This document shows, piece by piece, positions 1 to 8,200 of a DNA stretch of 43,233 bases. The notes beneath the pieces were generated by a model. It saw only the letters and a program-made list of their open reading frames with translations, did not search any database and had not been told where the DNA came from. Each line of letters starts with the position of its first letter. Positions within the stretch are counted from its first letter, which is position 1. The stretch comes from Jaenimonas drosophilae. Lineage: Eukaryota; Euglenozoa; Kinetoplastea; Trypanosomatida; Trypanosomatidae. The stretch is from positions 1 to 43,233 of the forward strand of contig JASAON010001506.1 of the NCBI GenBank assembly GCA_030849065.1, read 5' to 3'. The position numbers were made by a program, and so were the translations under genes.

Positions 1-1
1 T

Positions 2-700
2 GATGAGCTCGCAGGGGTAGAGGGGGCTGTCATGATCCCTGTTGACAACAAGAGTATGTTTCTACTTCAGAATGGAAGCATCGCGCTCTCTGTCGTTCAC
101 TCACATCGCGAAGACAGCATCTCGCTCAATACCTCACAATGTAGTGAGTGCCATGAAGGTAAGGAGCATTCCCCCAACGAGCCCATCACCGCTAAAACCA
201 CCGCGGCTTCGACGACGCAGCGAACGTCTGCCCCCCAACCTCCAGCTCCCACAACACAGAAAACGGTGAGCCCGCTTCGCTGTAACTCAACAACAACACC
301 TCCAACGGGAGAAGCACATGAACGCACAGGAATGAGTCGACGACTCTCCGATGATGCCCTAAATCAATTCAACGCACTATACGGCAATGAGGATGATCCT
401 ACTAGCCCAATTGGCACCGGTCCAAACCATCATCATCATCATCACCATCGACAGCACCACAGCCACGGACTGGGCGATCGCAACAGCAGCGAGAGCTACC
501 GTCAGTACTTCTCCACCCACGGAACTGACTTCATTGACTACCCAACTGAAAAGGTGGATGAGCGCACGCGCAAGAAGTGCCAGCTTTACCGCCGCCGTCC
601 ATCCACCGAGGTCTACGGGAGCAGCAGCTACTGCCACATGGTGCCGATCGATGGTGATCAGCCGCATCCTCGCGGCGCGACGGTGCCCGTTTTCCCGTGA
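2..700 (+). CDS. hypothetical protein, 5'-truncated by window edge, His-rich
   Basis: The frame is open to the left edge of the window, so the true start is outside and at least 232 residues are visible; the ATG at 32 is only the first visible Met. The visible part is low in complexity: a Thr/Pro/Ser-rich stretch, then a run of seven His at about nt 427-450, then a more ordered C-terminal 70 residues rich in Tyr, Arg and Asp. No domain is recognised. A CxxCH-type motif (CSECH) near nt 155-170 is probably incidental. The stop is TGA at 698-700. The gene is the first of the + strand array and is followed by a 970-bp gap with a tandem repeat. Function is unknown. Confidence 0.6.
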   Translation, partial: DELAGVEGAVMIPVDNKSMFLLQNGSIALSVVHSHREDSISLNTSQCSECHEGKEHSPNEPITAKTTAASTTQRTSAPQPPAPTTQKTVSPLRCNSTTTPPTGEAHERTGMSRRLSDDALNQFNALYGNEDDPTSPIGTGPNHHHHHHHRQHHSHGLGDRNSSESYRQYFSTHGTDFIDYPTEKVDERTRKKCQLYRRRPSTEVYGSSSYCHMVPIDGDQPHPRGATVPVFP

Positions 701-1096
701 GCACGTTCATCGTACACAACTCCTGACTGATCGTACAGCCCGTTTCCATCTAACTGCTCAATGAAGCAAGCAGCAACGCTGTATGGCCGACAGCTCACTC
801 TCCTCTAACGTGTGCCCCGCCACATTCATATTGATGGTTTTGTGTGTGTTACGACTCTTCATTACCAGCCTCCACTCGCCGTCGGCCACGTCCTCCGTGT
901 TGGTGCCGAGTAATATGCTTTTGGTGATGTACGCATGTTGCAAGATGTATGCGGGTGGATGTATATGCATCTTATCCACTCCTTCCACCAACAAAAACCA
1001 TATCTTTGGTTGATTCTTCTATCAATTTTGTTCTCAGCTTTTTTTTCCAATCAAGATCAAGCAAATGGCACCGTCAGCAGATACTCATTCAGACGC

Positions 1097-1536
1097 ACAC
1101 ATGATGAATAACAAATGGATCGCTGACACCGAACCACCACATGAGTGACAGACCATTAACATTCTCTGATTGCTGTGTTAGTTGGCATACTTGCCTCACT
1201 TCTTCTCACTGTGTTCCGTGGATCCTTCACCACATTCCCACCACCTCACAACATACACATGATGAATAACAAATGGATCGCTGACACCGAACCACCACAT
1301 GAGTGACAGACCATTAACATTCTCTGATTGCTGTGTTAGTTGGCATACTTGCCTCACTTCTTCTCACTGTGTTCCGTGGATCCTTCACCACATTCCCACC
1401 ACCTCACAACATACACATGATGAATAACAAATGGATCGCTGACACCGAACCACCACATGAGTGACAGACCATTAACATTCTCTGATTGCTGTGTTAGTTG
1501 GCATACTTGCCTCACTTCTTCTCACTGTGTTCCGTG
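1097..1536. repeat. 158-bp tandem repeat, about 2.8 copies
   Basis: Units start at 1101, 1259 and 1417, each with ATGATGAATAAC, an exact period of 158 bp. The first two copies read as identical; the third is cut off after about 120 bp, where it diverges at 1537. Each unit contains a CT-rich stretch (CTCACTTCTTCTCACTG) that could act as a weak pyrimidine tract for trans-splicing. The near-perfect identity points to recent duplication or ongoing homogenisation. Confidence 0.95.
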
Positions 1537-1630
1537 AATTATGGTACATTATCGTCATTACCAACACAACGATGAGGTGTGAAGCACCACAGCAACAATC
1601 CCTGATTTCTGATGATGTTTCCATGTTGTT

Positions 1631-1654
1631 TGTTGTCTCGCTTTCTTTCTGTAG
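1631..1654 (+). promoter_or_regulatory. trans-splice acceptor (pyrimidine tract + AG)
   Basis: A CT-rich tract ends in TTTCTGTAG, with the AG at 1653-1654, 19 nt before the ATG at 1674. This supports that start codon and a short 5'UTR. Confidence 0.7.
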
Positions 1655-1673
1655 GCCGTAGAGTAAGGAAGCG

Positions 1674-3389
1674 ATGTTGTCACCGCGGAGGCGCAATGTG
1701 GTGGAGCCTCTGCCAACGCTGCATCTGCCGCTGCGATTTCTGCGAGATCAGTTTTACCTCGATCCGCAATTTGGATTGTCAGCCAGCTCAACGCCTCGCG
1801 TGTATGATGATGATGATTTGGATATATCTGCCCACACATACATGAGTGAGCCTCTTCAATTCGATCTACATTCAAGCAACAACAACAACAACAACGATGA
1901 GCACCACAGGCCATGTTTTCATCATCGCTGCACTACACCGCCACACCATCACCACACAAAATCTTCTATCCTTCGTGAAGAGCACGCGCTGCTGCGGGAG
2001 CTGGCTGCGCTAGAGGCAGACGATGGCCCCTCAGACGTCAACGCACGTGAGGTGTTCGAGCGGCCAACGTTGGCAGTGGATCATGAAATGCTCCGCCCAA
2101 CGCGAGCAACAAGACTGCGTGAGGAGCACCAACGCACCCAGCGCTGTCGGGATGAGAAGGCCTCCGTGCGCCGACCAGCTGCTCCACGAGGCAATGATGA
2201 TCAACGTGCACGATGCACCCGCAGCAGCCGTCTTCTTGAGGAGCGCATTCGCCAGCTTCAGCAACAGAGAAGCGAGATGGAGGTGATGGCGACGGCAACT
2301 CCACCAAAGCATCATCGACGCACGCCGCGCGCATCATCGAATGAAGTTGTTGTTCGGACGACAAAGTCTGTGGAGGCGCTACGTGCATTTGTGAAGGATA
2401 AGCGAGATACGCAGCACGTGCGTGAAGAGGAGGAGCGGGCGCTGGTGGCGGCCGCCCTCCACGTTCGTCGTACGCTGAGTTTGCAGCGACGATGCGCGCC
2501 GAAACAAACAAAAACATCGCAGCTCCGCTCGGCTCGTTTTTCACGAGCACGGGCAGATGATCATCCTCATGCATCGCGTGGGGTGGAGGAACCACGTCGT
2601 GGCAGCGCATCAATTCACTTTTTCTGCGAGGCGGCACCTCCGTCAGCTGAGGTGGCGGGTCTCGTGGAGAGTGAGGTATCATTTGTGGTGGACGATCAGC
2701 CAACATCGCAACACTCCTCTTTTACATTCGATGAGGATCCACCCGCAGAGATGTGCCCCGCACCGATTCAACGCTTGACGACTGCGCCAAAAAGCAGCTC
2801 CGTTGACCAACCGCCGCCGGTGAGTTCCCCGGCGGGAGAAGCCAGTGCGGCATCTTCCATCACCGCCACACCTTCGGGGCCCCGCTCCACGACGGATGAT
2901 GTTGAGTTGATGCCGGAACCTGCACATGATGAAACACGCCTGCCAACATCACCGCGCAGCCTCTGGATCGCCAGCGGCATGGATGCTTCCATTCACAGCA
3001 GCGAGGGAGGCACCTCCTCCACGTACCGCCGGTATCAAGCATTTTTTGCATACACAACACGCATGTTGTACCGCCGATACTTCTCAACGTGGATGAGAGC
3101 CGTTTTGCATGAAGAGGTGGCGCCGACGCGTCGTACTGCCCCTTCGGAGAACCATCGTCGCCTGCACAACTTCTCGTGCCGCCTCTCGGATGACCCCTTC
3201 ATCAATCGTGAGGTTCCGCAGCTCCAGAGAAGTGCGCCTGCGCCATCCACATCAAATCCAGATCGTGGTGATGGGGGAGCACCACGACGCGTTTGTTTTG
3301 CAGCGGAGGTGGAGCAGCCACACAATTTGGCGATGGATATGGCGCACAGCGACAGCGATTCATCGAGCTACGATGGAGAGCAGTGGTGA
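1674..3389 (+). CDS. hypothetical coiled-coil protein with one Sfi1-like W motif
   Basis: This 571-residue protein starts at the first ATG after a good splice acceptor. The N-terminal third has Asn and His runs. The middle (about residues 105-270) is Arg/Glu-rich and predicted helical, with segments such as LLEERIRQLQQQRSEME that look like short coiled coils. Near the C-terminus, residues 464-473 read MLYRRYFSTW; this L-x-x-x-x-F-x-x-W spacing resembles the centrin-binding repeats of Sfi1. The same type of motif recurs in the large protein encoded at 5263-9789. Linkers are disordered (Ser, Pro, Thr, Asp). A role at the basal body or cytoskeleton is inferred from this motif and the neighbours; no enzymatic domain is seen. 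Confidence 0.7.
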   Translation: MLSPRRRNVVEPLPTLHLPLRFLRDQFYLDPQFGLSASSTPRVYDDDDLDISAHTYMSEPLQFDLHSSNNNNNNDEHHRPCFHHRCTTPPHHHHTKSSILREEHALLRELAALEADDGPSDVNAREVFERPTLAVDHEMLRPTRATRLREEHQRTQRCRDEKASVRRPAAPRGNDDQRARCTRSSRLLEERIRQLQQQRSEMEVMATATPPKHHRRTPRASSNEVVVRTTKSVEALRAFVKDKRDTQHVREEEERALVAAALHVRRTLSLQRRCAPKQTKTSQLRSARFSRARADDHPHASRGVEEPRRGSASIHFFCEAAPPSAEVAGLVESEVSFVVDDQPTSQHSSFTFDEDPPAEMCPAPIQRLTTAPKSSSVDQPPPVSSPAGEASAASSITATPSGPRSTTDDVELMPEPAHDETRLPTSPRSLWIASGMDASIHSSEGGTSSTYRRYQAFFAYTTRMLYRRYFSTWMRAVLHEEVAPTRRTAPSENHRRLHNFSCRLSDDPFINREVPQLQRSAPAPSTSNPDRGDGGAPRRVCFAAEVEQPHNLAMDMAHSDSDSSSYDGEQW

Positions 3390-3565
3390 TGGCTGTATTG
3401 TATCTGCCGTGGAGGTGTAGTTAGAACCTCTGCGTCAACCATTTCTTCAGTTGTATATTCATGACGTGAGAATGATGTGCTCATGCGTCTTGGATGGCAT
3501 CGACGAAGTTGGCTGCCACACAAAATCATGCTGCACCCGTGCTGATGTACATCAATAATTGCTGA

Positions 3566-3600
3566 TTTTTTCTTTATGATTTTGTTGATGAGTATTCTAG
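3566..3600 (+). promoter_or_regulatory. trans-splice acceptor
   Basis: The T-rich tract GATTTTTTCTTTATGATTTT is followed by ATTCTAG, with the AG at 3599-3600. The first in-frame ATG for the next gene is at 3659. Confidence 0.65.
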
Positions 3601-3658
3601 GCATCTTCATCTTCATCGCGCTGTGGATGCTGCTGTCGTGGTGTGTTGTGGCGCAGCG

Positions 3659-5044
3659 ATGATTCATAATTTGGAATGTGTGGGTCTTCTGCCGCTTCCT
3701 GATGATTTACGTGTTGATGCAAATGGCCTCACCATCGCATCGCTTCCGCGTACATCGCATCTTCCACGCCAACACAGCTGCGCGGATGCCTCATTTGATG
3801 TGTGCTGCACCTCCGTCGAAGACGTCTTTGCTTCATCGATGGAGGCCAATCTTTTTCATTCGTGCATGGCCAACACAAGGATGGAGATGAGATGCATGAG
3901 CTCCACCACCATCGTCCTGGGAACGTCACAGACATCAACGCAGCAAACATTCAAGCATCTCATGCACCTCATTCTCACGCGCGTAGATGAGCTACGTCAA
4001 GATGTACGCATCGATGATGATGTGGTGGTGGAGGAGAGCATCCTGCAGATTTATTCGTGGGCGACGGTGGATCTTCTTCGCCGCGGCTCCGATGCCAACA
4101 ACACTGCGAGAAACAATACAGCAGATGTGTGTTGTTGGAGCTCATGTGCGCGCCAGAAACTCATCTCGAAGGATGACGCCGGTCATGGCGAGCGGCTGCG
4201 CAAGGCCATGGCCAACTCACCGTGTTCCGTCTTGATGTGGATCATGACACTTCGCCGCACATTGAGTGGGGAAGAACACGTTGATCAGCATGCGTTGGTG
4301 ATGCTGCCGCCATTTACGTTGGCGAATGCGCGGCTCCGTGGAGGTTTGCTCAACTTCCGTCGTCTGCTCCACGAGCCTGCGTTGCACGCGCAGAGCTCCT
4401 CCGCCCAAGACACCACCATCATTCACTCACTTCTCAACAACATGTCCGTGGATGTTGTGCGCATCATTACCGTTGTGGATGAGTGCGTCGATGATGTTGG
4501 TTTTGTCTTGTGGTTTGGAAGCAAATCGGCGGAAATGATAAGCTCGCATTCATCGTTGGAGAACGAGGAAGTGCCCCCCAACTCTGCACATGATGTTGAG
4601 ATTGATGATGATGATGATGCAGAAACTGCCGCTTCTGCTGCCGATGATGATCATGATGATGAAGAATCATCACCATCGACATTGACGGCAAATCATTCGT
4701 CTCTCGTGGAAGAAGAGCAGCAACTTCGGTTGGAGGTGGCGGAGCTACGTCGTGAGCGCGATGAGTTGGCGGTGGATATTCAACATCGACGTGATGATCT
4801 GGCGCACCTCGATGATGTACGCGTGGCACTGGAGCGCAGTGTTGGCGAACTGATTCTGCACTTTGAGGAGTCAGTGGCGGTGATGGAGGAGGAGGAGGCA
4901 CTCGTCCTGACACAGCTGGATCGATCGCAGCACATTCTTCATGCCACGTTGGCATCTTCGATGGCGCATCAGCAACGAACGCTGCGGCAGATGGTTGAGA
5001 CCGTGGAGCAGAGCCGCAGCCCGTCGAGGAGATTGGCGGAGTGA
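3659..5044 (+). CDS. divergent kinesin-like protein with degenerate motor domain
   Basis: 461 residues from the ATG at 3659; an upstream in-frame GTG at 3623 is not a credible eukaryotic start. Residues 45-295 follow the order of kinesin motor landmarks: ASFDV..VEDVF (45-57, like FxFDxVF), SQTSTQQT at the P-loop position (90-97), ILQIYSWATVDLL (128-140, like LEIYNExxxDLL), NSPCSVLMWIMTL at switch I (186-198), LVMLPPFT at switch II (213-220) and LLNNMSVDVVRIITVV (258-273, like the LLxxSLGGN..T.MI strand). The catalytic residues are eroded: Walker A Lys reads Gln96, SSRSH reads CSVLM, and the DLAGSE Asp reads Met. An acidic Asp run (316-335) and a coiled coil (about 350-450) follow. The sequence pattern suggests a pseudo-kinesin that cannot hydrolyse ATP. 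The homology was judged by eye and needs profile confirmation. Confidence 0.6.
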   Translation: MIHNLECVGLLPLPDDLRVDANGLTIASLPRTSHLPRQHSCADASFDVCCTSVEDVFASSMEANLFHSCMANTRMEMRCMSSTTIVLGTSQTSTQQTFKHLMHLILTRVDELRQDVRIDDDVVVEESILQIYSWATVDLLRRGSDANNTARNNTADVCCWSSCARQKLISKDDAGHGERLRKAMANSPCSVLMWIMTLRRTLSGEEHVDQHALVMLPPFTLANARLRGGLLNFRRLLHEPALHAQSSSAQDTTIIHSLLNNMSVDVVRIITVVDECVDDVGFVLWFGSKSAEMISSHSSLENEEVPPNSAHDVEIDDDDDAETAASAADDDHDDEESSPSTLTANHSSLVEEEQQLRLEVAELRRERDELAVDIQHRRDDLAHLDDVRVALERSVGELILHFEESVAVMEEEEALVLTQLDRSQHILHATLASSMAHQQRTLRQMVETVEQSRSPSRRLAE

Positions 5045-5190
5045 GGTGGCTTCTGCTTCGGGTGATGATGATGATGATGGTGATGATGATCATGGATGCA
5101 TACCTTCACATCCACACAACTCGTACGCTATTCATGTTCTCATCGTTTTTTGTTCTGTACTGAATGCATGAGACACACACACGCATGTAA

Positions 5191-5227
5191 TTCATCCTTC
5201 TTTTTTGGCTCTCCATTTTGTGTGTAG
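5191..5227 (+). promoter_or_regulatory. trans-splice acceptor, TGTAG|CTC type
   Basis: The tract TTCATCCTTCTTTTTTGGCT is followed by TTTTGTGTGTAG|CTC, with the AG at 5226-5227. Because the mRNA would begin at 5228, the TTG-initiated extension at 5218 is excluded and the ATG at 5263 is favoured. Confidence 0.7.
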
Positions 5228-5262
5228 CTCGGCATCATCATCTTCATCATCACGCATGCAAC

Positions 5263-8200
5263 ATGGATGATGTAGGTGCGTTGCTTCAGCAGGCTCAAGC
5301 AGGAACCTTGTGCCTGCAACAACAACTTACCACCTTGCATTCCTGCATCATGGTAGATGCCAACGACAGTGATCATGAGCATCATCAGCAACACATCATC
5401 CACGTTTACGAACAATGCGTGGATGTGGCGGAGCAGCTCCGCCAATGCAGCCACAACATGTACGCCTCGTTTCTCGTCATCAAGGAGCGCGACGATGATT
5501 TGCGTGCGTCACGACAGAAAATCAAGACGTTTATTCTTGATCAGGCTGAGTTCCGCGAGGAGCTGCAGCACATGTATAACGAAAAGATGGCACACGAAGA
5601 ACAACAACGACGAAACATGTGCGAATGGATGGCAGCACACAAGCAAGGATTGATGCGGGATCACCTCCAAGCCCACGTCTTTGGTGTATGGATGCGCCGA
5701 TGCTCTCAACGGCTGATATGCAGATCTGTTGCGGCGCACACGGAGGAGATGAACGCGCAGCAAACGTTGTTGGCGAGATTTATAAACCAACAACGCAACC
5801 ATGAACGCCGTCGCTTGGCATTTTTTCGGTGGCAACGTCGTGCGCACCAACGCCGGATGGCGGCATTGACGTCGGCGTTGGCCCAAACACAAGCGGATGC
5901 GGTTGTGGTGCGTGATCAGCACGTTGAAGAGCTGCAGATGCGCTTGACGTCCGTGACGCAACAGTCGTATGTGGAGGAGATGAAATTCACGAGTGTGATG
6001 GAGGAGAACCGCCGCCTTCGTGTCGCGCTCGCCGCATCGACGAGTGAGTTCGCGGAGAAGTCGGAGACATTTGGCCGTGTGCGTGATGAGAATGCGATGA
6101 AGGAAAATGTGCTGCACCGCATCATTGCGGATCTGGAGCACCAATTAGGTGAGGAACGGGCCTCGCGGCAACGTGAGAGGGAGGAGTGGATGAAGATGCA
6201 GGTGCAGCATCAACATCATTTCTGCACCAGGATGGAGGAGTTTATGCTTCACCACGAAAACAAGGCGGTGGTTGTGGAGGAGAGCTACGCTGCACAGATG
6301 CAGGCGTGTAGAAGCAACCACGACGGTATGGCAGATGAGATGCGTGCTCTTGCACGTCAGGTTGATTGTCTTGCGCCGCTGAGTGTGGAGGTGGTGCGTT
6401 TAGATGCGCAACTGGCTGAATCCGCGAAGTCGGCCGACGATGCTGCCATGCGTTGCGTGCACGCAGAGAATCGATGCGAGGAGATGCGCTCAACGGTGGC
6501 GGAGGTGAGACGGAGATTATCGATGGAGCGCGGCCGCGCTCTTCTCTTTCGTTGGATGGCCTGGGCCACGCATCGGCGCATGCTACGTAGGATGGATGAG
6601 GCGCATGCGCACGAACAACACTACCTCATTCTTCAACAACGTGCCAGTCAACAACATGCGGAGGAGATGCATCATCTTCGTGAGGAGGAGGCAGACCGCC
6701 TACAACGTGCGCTCGACGATCATCAGCGGCAGCACAACCAACTCCGGCACACGTTGATGGAGGTGGAGCATGAGCTACAGAGCGTTCGTGCATCTCGTGA
6801 CGCCGTTGTTGAGGAGCATCATCATCATCAGCGCCAGCATCATTTGGATGCGTGTGTGGCTGCCTTGTGCGCAGAGGAGTTGGCGCGACGTGCCGATCTT
6901 CTTCACGTGGAGGCGCAACGCGTGAGCGATCTTCGCGATGTACTTCATCATCGCGTCTGTGGTGAGGCGGAGAGGCTGAGCGCTGATTTGCTCCATGCGA
7001 TGAGTGTGTGCGATGAATGGCGGCAACACTGCGATGGGAGAGAGGTCGTGATGGCCACACGGTGCGCAGCCATGCTGGGATCCTTCAACGCAACGCAGCT
7101 CATCCGGCGCACGTTTCATCGGTGGGAGATGCATCATGTGCGTCGCAGGCTTGGCCAACAACTACGCACCACACAGCGAGAGGCACACGATGCAGAAGAA
7201 CAACATCGCGTCGCGCTGACATCGTCCAAGGACGACCTGGTGCGCGCACAGCAGGTGTGGAGGTGCCAGCGCGAGGAGCTTCTGCATCAACACCAACATC
7301 GATGTTCGGCCCTCACGACGATCATGGCGCACCGCCATCGGGAGGAGGTTCGGCGTCTTGGTGCTCGCGTCGTGGATTATTGCGCCTCAACGCACCTTTT
7401 GCGGTGGCGCGTGTGTGTGATGATGCGGCGGCAACGTCGTCGAGAGAAGCAGATGGATGATGAACGCCGGGTGGATGCGCGCAAACACGAATGGATGGAG
7501 GAGCGCATGAGCCTGCTTCTTGCGTGGGCAGCGGAGCACCGATCAACGTGGTCGTTGGCTTGCGCGGAGATGATGTCTGCGCAATCATCCACCGCCATGG
7601 CGCTCATGCACGTTGAGCAGCAACGCCTGCATGATGATTTGGCGGCATCGACGACGGAGGTGGGGCAGCTCACGCAACAGCTCCGCATCTCCGCTCAGTG
7701 GCCCGTCTTGTGGAGATGGATATATCAACGAACGCTGCACGTCATACACCGCGTACATGCAATCGTGGATGAGCACTACACCGCCGTATGGCGCTGCTTT
7801 GATGAAGCGCTTCAGCACAGTGTGGCATCTGCACAAGATGCCGAAGAAGGATGGAAGCTCCTCCGAACATTTGTGGATGAGATGCATCATGTTGCGGACG
7901 AGGTACGCACATCATCACAAGAAGATGTGCTGCCAAGTGTTTCCGATGCACGAACGTATGTGGTGGAGCGCTTGATGATGCTGGCGAGCAGGTTTAGAGG
8001 CTTGCTTCCGCCACACACGTCGTTAGACCGCAGATGGGCCACTGCCGCAGTGGATGAGCTCCGATGCCAGCTGCAGCAAAACGAAGATGAATGGCGCCGC
8101 ATTCATCCAACTACAACAACAACAAGTGATGAGCACACCCCTGTTGCATCATCATCATCTCCACGTGTTGTTGTGGATGACGAATGCCACGCACTCGTGC

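Larger units (their letters stand above)
701..1673. other. intergenic region, 3'UTR plus tandem repeat
   Basis: This stretch of about 970 bp has no convincing gene. It holds the likely 3'UTR of the first gene, a 158-bp tandem repeat (1097-1536) and the splice acceptor of the next gene. Short reading frames here (for example 783-1013) have no recognisable content. Confidence 0.6.

Noticed and set aside
155..170. CSECH motif resembling a c-type haem site
   Set aside because: It lies in low-complexity sequence with no cytochrome features; kinetoplastid cytochromes c are known for a single-Cys site.
3623..5262. Non-ATG starts (GTG at 3623, TTG at 5218; likewise TTG at 10022, GTG at 25502, TTG at 30282, TTG at 42633)
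   Set aside because: A eukaryotic nuclear gene should start at ATG, and several of these lie at or before the predicted splice acceptor. The first ATG after the acceptor was used.
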